Of a stretch of DNA of 64,000 nucleotides, positions 19,284-30,600 are shown piece by piece (within the stretch, counting starts at the first letter, position 1; every line of letters starts with the position of its first letter). Source of the stretch: Thiothrix litoralis (GTDB lineage: Bacteria; Pseudomonadota; Gammaproteobacteria; Thiotrichales; Thiotrichaceae). Location of the stretch: positions 3,221,501-3,285,500 of the forward strand of contig NZ_CP072801.1 of NCBI RefSeq assembly GCF_017901135.1. The letters are read 5' to 3'. The notes under the pieces are model-generated. The model worked only from the letters and a program-made list of their open reading frames with translations. It was not told where the DNA came from and did not search any database. The translations under genes and the position numbers were made by a program.

Positions 19284-22200
19284 TGACCCTCTCCCGCTGA
19301 ATTATCGGCGTCGGACGCCTGGCTGGTAGATGCATCTGCGGGCTTATGCTCACCCAGTAGCGTGCTTGCTTCCACGACCAGTTCGTTGATCGTGATGCCC
19401 TGCAATATGCGGGGCAACGCAATCTGTAAGCCCAGTTCCCGCCGTAACTGGTTACGCAGCTCAATCAGCATCAATGAATCAAAACCCAGAAATAGCAGAT
19501 TGCTGTCAGCATCCAGAGCGGCGGTGTCGGCACATCCCAGCACCTTGCCAACCGTGAGCGTCAGTTGCTGACGAATATCGGCATGACTGCCCGCACCCCG
19601 TGTCGTCACTGCCGTTGCGGCGGTAGTCACCTCCGGGCTGCGGAGAAAGGCCGCGAGAAAGCCCTGATGCGCCTGAAAGCTGTCGATAAAACGGGGCCAG
19701 TCTGCCCGTATCAGCGCCACATGCCCCTGCTCACTCAGGAGCTGCTGCAAGGCGGCGCGGGCCGCAGCCACTGGCAAGGCTCCCAACCCGGTGTGTGCCA
19801 GCGTATCTTGCCCAGCGCTGTCTGCTGCCATCCCGATACCTGCCCAATCCCCCCAACTCACGCTGAGCGCTGGCAGGTCTTGTTGCTGGCGGTAAGCAGC
19901 CAATGCATCGAGAAAAGCATTCGCCGCCGCATAATCGGCGTGTCCGCCCAACCCAAGCAAGGACGAGGCCGATGAAAACAGCACGAAGAAATCCAGCTCA
20001 AACGGGCGCGACAGTTGATGCACGTTCCAGCTTCCCGCCACCTTTGCGTGCAAGACTGATGCAAACCGTGCCCAAGCAGGCTGGGCTGCTGGTTCCGCCG
20101 CGATGGTTCCAGCCGCATGGACAATGCCTTTCAAGGGCAGCGCTGCGCCACCTGCCTCCAGCTTGGCAAACAGCTTACCCATGGCTTGCGCGTCGGTCAC
20201 ATCCAGTTCCGGCGTCTGCACGGTGACACCCCGCTGGCGTAATGTCGCCAGACGCTGGTGCTGTGCTGTTGTCTTCACCCCGTGACGGCTGGTGAGTATC
20301 AGGTGACGCGCCCCCAGCGCTGCCAACACCTCAGCAACTTCCAAGCCGAGCGCACCCAGACCACCGGTAATCAGGTAAGCGGCTTCAGCCTGCACGGTTC
20401 CTCGCATGATCGCGGCAGGTGCCGTTGCCTGTTGCAGGCGTGCCACATACCGGTCGTCGCCACGCAAGGCAACCTGTGCTTCGGCATCATCGGACGGCAC
20501 AGACGCATTCAACTCTGCCCACAGTCCAGCAGCACGTTCTGCAATGTCCTCGGCGGGGTTCAGGTCAATTAGGCCACCCCATCGCGAGGAGTATTCGAGC
20601 GCAAGGCTACGCCCCAGCCCCCACAGTGTGGCCTGTGACGGGTTCAAGCCTGCTGGGCGGAATTCCACATGCTCAGAGCCGACAGCCTGAGCTCCACAGG
20701 TCACCAACCACAGACGTAGGCGATCAGTACCAACGCCACCCAGCCACGGCAACACACCCAGAACACCGCCGCAAATCCGCTGCTGCGCCTGCATCAGGGC
20801 ATCAGCAGGGACATCCCCGGCAGGCGGGGTTTCATCCAACCCCCACAGGTACACCAAGCGCTGCACGGGCTGAGCGGATGCGACAGTTGCACATTCCCGC
20901 CAAAAGGCCGTGAACTGCTGCGGATCCGCCGGGTTGATCGTCCAACGATTGCGGCCTTGCGAGGCGAAGGTATCCCCCGTGTACAACAGGAATACGCTCA
21001 GACCGGCAGCTTCTGCCCGGGTCGCCATGGCGGCACCGACACCCGCCTGATCCGCCAGAATAACCCAGCAACCACCAGTACCTGCTGCCCCCACATCCAC
21101 CTTGCCAGTGACAGGCAAGCGCTGCCAAACCGGTGCGTACAACAAGTCACGCCATGACGGCGCTGCTTGATCATCACTTGCTTGTTGTTGCAGTTCCGCC
21201 GCCAGCAAGGGCACGATCCCAAGCTGTTCCTCTGTCAACTTGCCCAAGGCAAACAGCCGTTGCGCGGCTTGCTGCAAAGCCGCTTGCAGGGAATGCTGAT
21301 CAGGCAGACGGTTGAGCGGCTTGCGCTCAACCCAGCACTGCTTGCGCTGAAACGGCATGGTCGGCAACACCTGCTTGCGCCACGCCTGATCGCTATACAA
21401 GCCAGACCAGTTGATAGCACAACCTCGCTCATACAACTGTCCCAAGCTGCCCAATAGCTGCGACCAGTCATCCTGCCCCCGGCGCAGGCTGGGTAGTAAT
21501 AATGGTGCATCCGCCTCCGTATCCCAGCCAAGGTGTTCGGCAATTTCCGCCACCATCCCCAGCAGGGCGGGCGTGGGGCCAATTTCAAGAATAATGCCGA
21601 CCTGCTGACGCCGCAGGGTCTGAATGCCATCAGCAAAACGCACAGCCTGACGGGTGTGTTTTACCCAATAGCCCGGGTCAAGCAGCGCATCCGACACCAC
21701 CTCCCCGGTCACGTTAGAGATGACCGGAATCCGGGCGGAGCTTAACCGCAGCCCACCCAAAGCGGTAGCAAACGGTTCCAGCATGGGTTCCAGTGCCGCT
21801 GAATGAAAAGCGTGGGAAACATCCAGCCGCTTGTGCCGCACGCCCTGCTCCCGCAGTTGTTCAGCCAGTCTCTCCAGTGTAGCTAGCTCACCCGACACGA
21901 CCGTACTGACCGCGCCATTGATCGCAGCGATGCAAGCTTGCCCGTCATGGGCTTGCAGGTACTGTTCCACTTGCGCCTCATCCAGCGCCACCGCCAGCAT
22001 CCCACCACCGGCTGGCAACGCTTGGATCAAGCGACCACGCTCGGCAACAATGTGCAAGGCATCCTCCAGTTCAAACACGCCAGCCACGCAGGCAGCCACG
22101 TATTCGCCCAAACTATGCCCCATCACCAAGTCAGGCGTAACCCCCCAGGATTGCCACAGTTCCGCCAACGCGAGTTCGACGGTGAACAGCGCCGGTTGCG

Positions 22201-25200
22201 TGTACCGGGTCTGTGTCAGCAAGGCGGCTTTTTCGGTATCACCCGCCTCCGCTGCAAACAGGACCGATAACAACGGCTCGGGCAAAACCGGATCAAGGAT
22301 AGCCGCACAACGGTCAACGGCGGCACGAAACGGCGCAGAACTGCTGTAGAGCTGGTGCGCCATACCGAGGTACTGAGCACCCTGACCAGTGAACAGGAAG
22401 GCAATCTTGCCGTGCCCTGTACTATCTGCCGCCGCAAGGGTACGGGGTAACGGCAAAGCCTCCAGCTTCCCAGCCAGTTCCGGCGCGGAAGCCGCCACCA
22501 CAGCGCAGCGGTAGGGAAAGTGAATGCGCCCGGTGGCAGCCGTAGCGCACAAACTGGTCAAATCGGTCGCTGGCTGCTCAATCAGTAAACCACGATAACG
22601 CCCTACCAAATCACGTAAGCCTGGCTGGCTGGCTGCGGACAGAACCAGCAAATGACGTGACGATACCGTAATAGCCTCAGGAGCCGCCGGGCTGGCTGCT
22701 ACATCTGTCGGCGCTTCTTCAAGCACGATATGGCAGTTGGTACCACCCATGCCAAAAGAGCTGACCCCCGCACGGCGTGGCGTCGCCATTTCACGCGATG
22801 CAAGCCATGGCGTCAGTTGGGTACTGACACGAAACGGGCTATTGGCGAAATCAATCTCGGGGTTGGGGGTGTGAAAATGCAGGCTCGGCGGAATCGCTTT
22901 GTGCTGAAGCGTCAGTACGGTCTTGATGAAACCCGCTATTCCCGCCGCCTCATCCAGATGACCGATATTGGCTTTAACCGAACCGATGGCGCAATGTTGT
23001 GGCGCGGGCGCATTAGCTGTCTCCCAACCCCGCCGGGTATAGGCGCGGGTCAGCGCCGCAATCTCAATGGGATCGCCCAGTCGGGTACCGGTACCGTGCG
23101 CTTCGACATACTCGATAGTGCGCGGGTCGACAGCGGCGGCGACCAGTGCGGCCTCCACGACGGCTGCTTGCCCGACCACGCTAGGAGCCGTATAACCCAC
23201 CTTGAGCGCACCATCATTGTTGACCGCAGACCCCTTGATGACAGCAAGGATTGGGTCGCCATCAGCCTGCGCAGCAACCAGAGGCTTGAGTAAAACCATG
23301 CCCGCACCATTACCGAACAGCGTCCCCTCAGCCTGCGCATCGAAAGCCCGGCAGCGCCCATCAGGCGAACGAATCATACCCTCTTCAAACAAATAGCCGG
23401 TTTTTTGCGGTATTTTCAGGGCAACGCTACCTGCCAGCGCCACCTCACATTCGCCAGCCCGCAGACTTTGACAGGCCATATGCACGACAACCAGCCCAGT
23501 CGAACAGGCCGTTTGCACATTGATAGCGGGCCCCGTTAATTGCAGCCGGTAAGCAATGCGGGTGGCAAGGAAGTTGCGGTCATTGGCCAAGTTCTCCTGA
23601 TACTCCGCCAGTGTTGCCTCGGTGACGGGATGGGTGGCTACAACATTATTGAGGAAATAGCTGCTGGCACTGCTACCGGCATAGACGCCGATGCGACCAG
23701 CATCGCCACCCGGAGCAATACCGGCACGCTCCATCGCCTCCCAAGCGCATTCCAGTAGCAGACGCTGTTGCGGATCCAGCAGTGCCGCTTCTTTATCGCT
23801 GAAACCGAAAAATTCGGCATCAAAACCCGCGATATCGGCCAGTACAGCACCGGATTTCACATAACTGGGGTCATGACGCAATGGGGCATCCGGTTGTTCA
23901 AGTTCCTCATCGGAGAAATCCGAGATTGAATCTACCCCGGCACAGAGGTTCGACCAAAAGTCCTCCGGTGTCACCGCGCCGGGAAAACGGCACGCCATGC
24001 TGATGACGGCAATGTCCTGATCCTGATGCCGGTTGACATCACGCTGCCCGGGAGAGGATTTTGCTTCCGGTGCGGCTTGCTGCACATAGTTGGCCTGCGC
24101 GGCGACAGTCGGGTATTCCAGCAATGCCGCCACCGACAGGCTGAACGTCGGAAAAGCTTCGCGTAACTGCTGATGGAGTTGCGCCAGACGCAGGGAGTCG
24201 CCCCCTATTTCAAAAAAGTTTTCGTGGATACCTACGGTGTCGGTCAACAACACCCTTTTCCACAACTGGGTGATATGGGTCTGGGTGTTCCCAGAAACTG
24301 CATGATTGGGCAAAAGGCCGGACTGAGCCAGCTCAACCAGCTTGCGCCGGTCAACCTTGCCGCTGGGCGTCGATGGCAGCGTCTCCAGAGCCATTAGCCG
24401 CTGAACCTGCCAATGCCGTGGAGCCTGCTCGCGCAGCGTTGCCAACAGACGCCGCGTGTTCACGGAGGCTGGCGTTACAAACGCTACCAAGCTACGGTTT
24501 TCGGCGAGTGCTGGGTCTTCCTGCACCACCACTTTCACTGCATCCAGCGGCTCGCCACAGGCTCTTAATGCCGCCTCGACAGCACTGAGTTCAATGCGGT
24601 GACCACGTACCTTGACCTGATCGTCAGCACGACCGGCAAATAACAACATCCCTTCAGGACTCATGCGGACACGATCCCCGGTACGGTAAAGCCGTTGCGT
24701 ACCGCCGAAAGGGTTTTCAATAAAACGCGCCGCTGTCTCTATAGACCGGTTGAGGTAACCGAGTGCCTGCAAAGCGCTCCCTACCAGCAATTCCCCTACC
24801 TCACCGGGGGCAACTTCATGCTGTAACGTATCCACGATATACAGCTCAGTACCCGCGATAGGGTAGCCAATGGGTGCGTCTGCGCCCCCCAGCTCGATGC
24901 CTGCCCCCAGTTCGACATGGCTGATTTCAGGCACTTCACTGCAACCGTACAGGTTAACCAGTGATACGTTCGGCAAGGCATGTCGAAAGTTGTCAACCAG
25001 ATCACTGGTCAGACGCTCACCGCTGACGATGCACAGCCTGAGTTGGGGCAAGCGCTGCCCAAGGTCAGGGGCAGCAATCAACAAGGCTCGTAACTGGGAT
25101 ACCACCAGCGAAATCCGGGTAACCCCGTGTTCTGCCAACAATGCCAGCAGTTTCTCCGGGTTGCTGCTGTGGGAATCCGGCGCTACCAACAGCGGACGCC

Positions 25201-25867
25201 CTTGCAACAAGGTACCGAATATTTCCAGACTCGCATCGACAAAATGCAGGGCAGTCTTCTGGCAACAGATATCCGCATCAGACAGGGGAAATGCCCGCCA
25301 TAGCCAATCAAGGCGGCTTTGCATCTGCTGGTACGTGCCGCAGACGCCTTTGGGTTCATCCGTACTGCCGGAAGTATACAACACATGAAACAGACGCTCG
25401 CCGGGGACTGCTGCCACTGGTACACGATCAGGCCGAGCCTGCTGACACAAGTCGGGCACCGTCAACACATGTTCTACCGAAGCCGTGAATGCTGCCTGTG
25501 TGCACTGGTCAGCCAGCAGAAAGCGCAGACCGGCACTGCGCACCATGCGTTGCTGCAAATCTGCCGGATAAGTGGGGTCAATCGGCAGGTAAGCGCCTCC
25601 GGCTTTGAGTATGCCTAGCATGGCGCAAATCGCATCCACGCCCCGCGCCATGCACAACCCAACCAAGCGGCAGCCATCATCCGTTCCTGCGCCCACACCC
25701 AGCCCCCGCAAGGCGCTGGCGATGCGGTCAGACTGCTGCTGGAGCTCAGCATAGCTGAGCGTACCATTGGGGGTAAGTAGGGCAACGGCGTCAGGCTGTT
25801 TGGCCACCTGATCGGCGAACTGCGCCAAAAGATCCTTGTTTGAGCCGATGGTTATATCCATAGTCAT
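19262..25867 (-). CDS. Hybrid NRPS-PKS (A-T-KS-AT-KR-ACP)
   Basis: About 2201 residues from the ATG at 25867. The domains in order are: a loading A domain (YTSGSTDEPKG; pocket V-D-L-S-I-S-L-E-I), a T domain (EIGGDSLRL), a KS with active cysteine in TACSTGLV plus EAHGTGT and NIGHLDEAAG, an AT with GHSLGEY and HAFH (the malonyl-type motif), a KR with TGGLGALG and YAAAN, and an ACP with LGFDSLML. No dehydratase or enoylreductase motif is seen, so one malonate extension with reduction to a hydroxyl is expected. The absence of a C domain at the N-terminus marks it as the starter protein. An open frame upstream to 25981 lies inside the nitrilase gene. The A pocket has Asp shifted by one position, as in domains for beta-amino or other unusual acids. 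Confidence 0.94.
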   Translation of the reverse strand: MTMDITIGSNKDLLAQFADQVAKQPDAVALLTPNGTLSYAELQQQSDRIASALRGLGVGAGTDDGCRLVGLCMARGVDAICAMLGILKAGGAYLPIDPTYPADLQQRMVRSAGLRFLLADQCTQAAFTASVEHVLTVPDLCQQARPDRVPVAAVPGERLFHVLYTSGSTDEPKGVCGTYQQMQSRLDWLWRAFPLSDADICCQKTALHFVDASLEIFGTLLQGRPLLVAPDSHSSNPEKLLALLAEHGVTRISLVVSQLRALLIAAPDLGQRLPQLRLCIVSGERLTSDLVDNFRHALPNVSLVNLYGCSEVPEISHVELGAGIELGGADAPIGYPIAGTELYIVDTLQHEVAPGEVGELLVGSALQALGYLNRSIETAARFIENPFGGTQRLYRTGDRVRMSPEGMLLFAGRADDQVKVRGHRIELSAVEAALRACGEPLDAVKVVVQEDPALAENRSLVAFVTPASVNTRRLLATLREQAPRHWQVQRLMALETLPSTPSGKVDRRKLVELAQSGLLPNHAVSGNTQTHITQLWKRVLLTDTVGIHENFFEIGGDSLRLAQLHQQLREAFPTFSLSVAALLEYPTVAAQANYVQQAAPEAKSSPGQRDVNRHQDQDIAVISMACRFPGAVTPEDFWSNLCAGVDSISDFSDEELEQPDAPLRHDPSYVKSGAVLADIAGFDAEFFGFSDKEAALLDPQQRLLLECAWEAMERAGIAPGGDAGRIGVYAGSSASSYFLNNVVATHPVTEATLAEYQENLANDRNFLATRIAYRLQLTGPAINVQTACSTGLVVVHMACQSLRAGECEVALAGSVALKIPQKTGYLFEEGMIRSPDGRCRAFDAQAEGTLFGNGAGMVLLKPLVAAQADGDPILAVIKGSAVNNDGALKVGYTAPSVVGQAAVVEAALVAAAVDPRTIEYVEAHGTGTRLGDPIEIAALTRAYTRRGWETANAPAPQHCAIGSVKANIGHLDEAAGIAGFIKTVLTLQHKAIPPSLHFHTPNPEIDFANSPFRVSTQLTPWLASREMATPRRAGVSSFGMGGTNCHIVLEEAPTDVAASPAAPEAITVSSRHLLVLSAASQPGLRDLVGRYRGLLIEQPATDLTSLCATAATGRIHFPYRCAVVAASAPELAGKLEALPLPRTLAAADSTGHGKIAFLFTGQGAQYLGMAHQLYSSSAPFRAAVDRCAAILDPVLPEPLLSVLFAAEAGDTEKAALLTQTRYTQPALFTVELALAELWQSWGVTPDLVMGHSLGEYVAACVAGVFELEDALHIVAERGRLIQALPAGGGMLAVALDEAQVEQYLQAHDGQACIAAINGAVSTVVSGELATLERLAEQLREQGVRHKRLDVSHAFHSAALEPMLEPFATALGGLRLSSARIPVISNVTGEVVSDALLDPGYWVKHTRQAVRFADGIQTLRRQQVGIILEIGPTPALLGMVAEIAEHLGWDTEADAPLLLPSLRRGQDDWSQLLGSLGQLYERGCAINWSGLYSDQAWRKQVLPTMPFQRKQCWVERKPLNRLPDQHSLQAALQQAAQRLFALGKLTEEQLGIVPLLAAELQQQASDDQAAPSWRDLLYAPVWQRLPVTGKVDVGAAGTGGCWVILADQAGVGAAMATRAEAAGLSVFLLYTGDTFASQGRNRWTINPADPQQFTAFWRECATVASAQPVQRLVYLWGLDETPPAGDVPADALMQAQQRICGGVLGVLPWLGGVGTDRLRLWLVTCGAQAVGSEHVEFRPAGLNPSQATLWGLGRSLALEYSSRWGGLIDLNPAEDIAERAAGLWAELNASVPSDDAEAQVALRGDDRYVARLQQATAPAAIMRGTVQAEAAYLITGGLGALGLEVAEVLAALGARHLILTSRHGVKTTAQHQRLATLRQRGVTVQTPELDVTDAQAMGKLFAKLEAGGAALPLKGIVHAAGTIAAEPAAQPAWARFASVLHAKVAGSWNVHQLSRPFELDFFVLFSSASSLLGLGGHADYAAANAFLDALAAYRQQQDLPALSVSWGDWAGIGMAADSAGQDTLAHTGLGALPVAAARAALQQLLSEQGHVALIRADWPRFIDSFQAHQGFLAAFLRSPEVTTAATAVTTRGAGSHADIRQQLTLTVGKVLGCADTAALDADSNLLFLGFDSLMLIELRNQLRRELGLQIALPRILQGITINELVVEASTLLGEHKPADASTSQASDADNSAGEGQWTTIVI

Positions 25868-25869
25868 GC

Positions 25870-26610
25870 TTACGAGCCTGAGTAGTATGTTCGCAGGGTG
25901 GGGAGTTCCGCCAAATCCAGATCGCCGATCAAAACCCCTTCCATCTGCGCAATCCGTTGACGGACACCTAACGGGTGGCAAATCATGCTAACCGAGAGCG
26001 TGTTGTCCGACACTGCATCACACAGCACAAAATAAACCAGATTTTCGAAGGCACGCGCCAGCGGCAACGCTTGCAACGGCTCCCCATCCATCTCGTAATC
26101 CGCTAGGTAACTGGGGCAGAAAATCACCTCTGCACCCTGTTCCGCCAGATCCGCAAGGTATCGCGGGTAAGCCATATCCCAGCAGGAAATAATGGCAATA
26201 CGCGCCAACCCGATATCAATGACGCGAGACGCATCACCGCTTTGGTAGACCCGCTTTTCCGCTCGCCACAGGTGAACCTTGTCGTAGCGGTAATGAATAT
26301 TGCCGTCAGGATCCAGCAGATACATGCTGTTTTTGCGGTTGTGCGCATCACCTGAATCAGCGCCGAAAATGACCCAGACCCGGTTTTCACGGCTGGCCGC
26401 TTGCAGTGAAGCAATGGCTGGCGACAGGTCAACCCATTGATCCATCAGCGGATTCAGACTGTACTCAGGAAAACAGACAATCTGTGCACCTGCCCCAGCA
26501 GCCTGCGGAATCACCGCCAGCATACTGGACAGGTTACGTTCCAGATCATCGCTGACCCGCAGGGACGCAACCGCAATCCGCAAGCAGCGGGCAGATGAGC
26601 CGGGCATCAT
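25870..26610 (-). CDS. Nitrilase-fold carbon-nitrogen hydrolase
   Basis: A 246-residue member of the nitrilase superfamily with the Glu-Lys-Cys triad: FPEYSLNPL, RYDKVHLW and ISCWDMAYP. Such enzymes cleave amides or carbamoyl-amines, or run in reverse as amide synthases with a donor. The ATG at 26610 overlaps the stop of the dehydratase gene, and the stop lies two bases before the hybrid synthetase start. It could trim an amide, release ammonia for another step, or be a beta-ureidopropionase-like enzyme acting near the beta-alanine supply. The substrate cannot be told from the sequence. Confidence 0.87.
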   Translation of the reverse strand: MMPGSSARCLRIAVASLRVSDDLERNLSSMLAVIPQAAGAGAQIVCFPEYSLNPLMDQWVDLSPAIASLQAASRENRVWVIFGADSGDAHNRKNSMYLLDPDGNIHYRYDKVHLWRAEKRVYQSGDASRVIDIGLARIAIISCWDMAYPRYLADLAEQGAEVIFCPSYLADYEMDGEPLQALPLARAFENLVYFVLCDAVSDNTLSVSMICHPLGVRQRIAQMEGVLIGDLDLAELPTLRTYYSGS

Positions 26611-27584
26611 CAAGCGGCTGCCCGCAGGCGGCTCAACAGGGAGGCATCGACATTCGCCCCACACAATAACAACGCCACTTTTTTGCCTTCAAAATGGCTA
26701 GCCTTTTGCAACAGTGCTGCGACCGACAAGGCTCCAGAACCTTCCACCACAATCCCGTGGTACTCATCCAGCAGCAGCATGGCGTGACCAATTTCCTCTT
26801 CGCTGACCAGGATGTAATCATCCACATAATCGCGGCAGAACGCGAAGGTAACCGCGCCCTGCTCAACACCGCCTGCCGTCGCGTCTGACAGCGTTGGCAA
26901 TGAGGGCATTTCCAGAATCTTGTTGGCGCGAACCGATTCGGCCATAACGGCCGAATTGGCTGGCTGTACACCGATGATCTCGATATCCGGCCTGACACTG
27001 CGCAGATAACCGGCAATACCACCAATCAACCCGCCGCCACCCACAGGCACCACAATCGAATTCACGTCATCGCCGAGATCCGCAAGCTGGGCGAGAATTT
27101 CGCGGGCAATGGTGGCTTGCGCGTACATCGCATCCCACTCGTTATAAGGTGAACGGAACGTCAGGTTGTGCTCTGCTGCATAGGCTCTCGCGACCACTTC
27201 GGCATCCACAATGTCTTCGCCTTCATGGATGATCTCGACCGGGTTCTGGCTAATCGCCGCAACCTTGTGAGGCACGACCGTATTCGGCAAAAATACCGTG
27301 CCCGGTATGCCCAGCTTCTTCATCGCCCACGACATCGAGATGCCATTGTTGCCGGTCGACACCGTGACAACATGCCGCCGCTGCTCCGCACTCAACCCTG
27401 ACAGCATGAAATACGCGCTGCGTGCTTTGCAGCAGTTAGTCAACTGGAGGTTTTCCTGTTTGAGGTACACAGTACCACCAATGGCTTCACCCAACAGCGA
27501 AGAGGGTGTCAATGGCGTCGGCTGAATAACATCGGCCAGTACTTGTGCAGCTTGTTCGGTCTTTTCCTTGAATGGGTAATTCAT
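26610..27584 (-). CDS. Fold-type II PLP ammonia-lyase (threonine/serine dehydratase family)
   Basis: A 324-residue PLP enzyme. The PLP lysine lies in LTNCCKARSA, where the family usually reads TGSFKxRGA; the lysine itself is kept. The phosphate cup is GGGGLIGG. The length fits single-domain dehydratases without a regulatory ACT domain, such as hydroxyaspartate or serine/threonine dehydratases and racemases. The altered TNCC loop suggests a substrate other than threonine. It is the second gene of the operon, 26 bp after the adenylation-decarboxylase gene. It may make an oxo acid or an aminoacrylate-derived precursor. Confidence 0.86.
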   Translation of the reverse strand: MNYPFKEKTEQAAQVLADVIQPTPLTPSSLLGEAIGGTVYLKQENLQLTNCCKARSAYFMLSGLSAEQRRHVVTVSTGNNGISMSWAMKKLGIPGTVFLPNTVVPHKVAAISQNPVEIIHEGEDIVDAEVVARAYAAEHNLTFRSPYNEWDAMYAQATIAREILAQLADLGDDVNSIVVPVGGGGLIGGIAGYLRSVRPDIEIIGVQPANSAVMAESVRANKILEMPSLPTLSDATAGGVEQGAVTFAFCRDYVDDYILVSEEEIGHAMLLLDEYHGIVVEGSGALSVAALLQKASHFEGKKVALLLCGANVDASLLSRLRAAA

Positions 27585-27610
27585 AGTTGAAGCATCTCAT
27601 TGAGTGTCGT

Positions 27611-30600
27611 TTATAGAGGGTAAACGGGCGCGGTCAGCGCCTGCCGGTCGATTTTGCCGCCTAGGGTAAACGGCATTTCACCCAGAATCCGGTATTCGCG
27701 TGGTACCATGTAATCTGGCAAAGCCTTGCTGAGAAGGCGCTTGATGGTTGTGAGCTGATCAGCACTGTCACCACAGGCATCCAATACCAAGTGAGCCACT
27801 AAAAATTTATCCCCCTGCCCGTCGTCACCAACTGACGTCGCGCAATGCACGATGCCGGAGACTTCCTGCAACGTTGCCTCCACTTCGGATAACTCGACAC
27901 GATGACCGCGTATTTTCACTAGGTCATCATTGCGCCCCCGGTAGTCGATATTGCCGTCATCCAGCCACTTGCCCCGGTCACCGGTACGGAACAGGGTAGC
28001 GTTCGGCTGCCGCGCAAACGGGTCTGGCACAAAACGTTCATGGGGTTCGTCCAGACGATGAAAGTAACCCGGTGATACCGCCACCCCACCGACATAGATT
28101 TCACCGATCACGCCTACCGGAACGGGCTGGCGATTTTCATCCAGAATGTAGACTTGGCAGTTGGGCAACGGCTTGCCAATCGGCACCAGCGGCTCTCCCG
28201 GTTCCTCCTTGAAGGTGGCGATCGCGGAGAAGGCATCCGCCAACGAAAAGCCGTGGAGGTTTTCACCATTACCCAACATCGGGCTGATTTCATCACCACA
28301 AACCGCCTGAGCAATGCCAAGCTGATCTTCCAATACCTGATGAATGTCCGCTTGTGTCGTCAGGGGGTTCGCCAGAATGACCCGGAATACGACCACAGGG
28401 CAGTCTTGCCCATAGCGCGTATTGGTCAGCGTAGTCTTGGAAACAAAGGTCGACCCACGCAGGAATTGCATCTCCTGAATCTGCTGGTTGATGGCGTTGA
28501 TCGCACGGTTATCGGCCGGGGAAAGTGCCCCTGCATCCAGCTTCTGCCGGTAGGCTTGCGGGATATAACGGTAATTCACGATATTAAGCGGCGGCTCGAA
28601 CAGTAGCTCAAAGCAATCCATGGCATCGACAATACGGGAAAAAAATAGTGCCTTGTCGACACTGGCGTTGAACAATGCCTCGTAGCCTTTCCTGCCAATC
28701 AGTTGCAACGAAGCATGTACCAGCAAGGCCATGGCCGACCGTGAGCCCTCAATACTGAAGCGCCCCACATCGTAGGAATCGGGCGTTGCCTGATACGCAG
28801 CGGTCGTTTCCCCGTATTGCAATTCCTCCGGGTCGCGGAACAGACACACGCTAATGCCCTGCGGCAGGTAAAGTTGCTTGTGGGCGCAAAAGGTAACGGA
28901 TTGCGCCCGTTCCAGCCCCTTAAAACGCGGGCGATACTGCTCTGAAAACAGCGCACTGCCGCCCCAAGCCGCATCGACATGAAAATAGATACCGTGCGCT
29001 TGGGCAATGTCAGCCATCTGCTCCAGCGGGTCGATGTGACCGGTTTCGGTGGCTCCGGCGATCCCGACCATGGCAAAGACCAGCAACCCATCCTGCTTGC
29101 ATTGCTCCAGTTTGCGATTCAGGTCGGCGGTATCCAACACACCATCCGGGGTAAAGTCCACATGCACGATATTGCGCATCCCCAGCCCAAGCACGGAGGC
29201 TGACTTTTTCATCGAGTAATGCATCAGCTTAGAACCCAACAGAACCAGATCCTTATAACCGCTGGCGGCAAGGATGGAATAGATGCTTTGGTCTTGCCAG
29301 TCACGCCTTCCCGTCAATTGCGACAAAGCGCGGTTACGGGCAATCATCAGGGCGGTAATGTTAGAAATCGTCCCACCAGTGGTCACCAAACCCAAGTTGG
29401 TATTCACCTTTTGCACATACTTGGCATAAAACGCATCGTCCAGCCCGTAGAAGCAGCGGTGCAACATGGCCAACGCTTCACGTTCCAGGAAAATCGCTGA
29501 CTTAGCTGTTTCGATCTTCACCAGATTCTGGTTCATTTGTGAAATCAACTTGCTGACATCGTGTACAAAATCGGGCAGTGCCGAGGTCATATGACCAACA
29601 TACAGGGGGGATGCCGTATCAATGGAATACGGTAAGACTTCTTTATGGAACCAGTCGAAGTAGCTGGCCTGCTGAGTGGGCGACTCAGCCATGCGAGTCT
29701 GCTGAAAATGCGCGGCTAGCTCCTTGACGGGAACGTTCGCTGCGGTGATCTCGCTGCCGAAATCCAGTGCCTTGGAGAAGTACGCCAACACGTTGTCCAC
29801 ATCCGAGCGCTTCACCTCATACCAGCTTGCATCAGCGCTGGTTTCCGTAGCGCCATAGACATTAATCAGGCGTGCCTGCTTGAAACGTTGATAGAAAAGC
29901 CCAGCCAGCGCTTTCGATAATGCCTCGCCACTGCAAAACACCTGCTTCAGGTGCTCCAAGTGGAAAATCAGCTCCTTACGCACGCACAGCATCGACTTCA
30001 ACAGGGACGGTGCTACCACCAAACGGGTAATCCTTTTCCTTGCCAGCACCCGAATCAATTGCTCGGGGTCATTCGCCTCATCATCGGCTAGAATCACCAA
30101 AGGAATACCCTTGAGCAAAGGGGCAAAGATTTCAGCCAGATGATCCACGGCACTGATCGAGACACGGTGACAGGCGACTTCCTGTGCCTGAAACGGGTAC
30201 ACGTTCCAGGTCCAGTGCAAGCGGTTGAGGATGCCCTGATAGATGCCGCGAACAGCCTTGGGATGACCCGTCAGCCCAGAGGTGTAGATCACGTAGAGGA
30301 GTGAATCCACACTCACCGCGTTATCAGGGTTGCAGGCTGGCTGTTGACTAATAAGCGGCCAATCAGTATCCAGATCAATCCGCCCGGGAAATGGCAGGGG
30401 GTTATCCAAGCAGAGTATTTTACGGGTGATCAAGGCACTGGGTTGGCAATCACACAGAATAGTGCTTACCCGTCCAACCGGCGTACTACTATCCAACGGG
30501 ACATAGGCGGCACCGGCCTTGAGTACACCTAACAGGGCAACCACCCAGTCCACAGAGCGCTCCAGATAAAGGGCGACGAGCTGCCCGGAACCTATGCCAC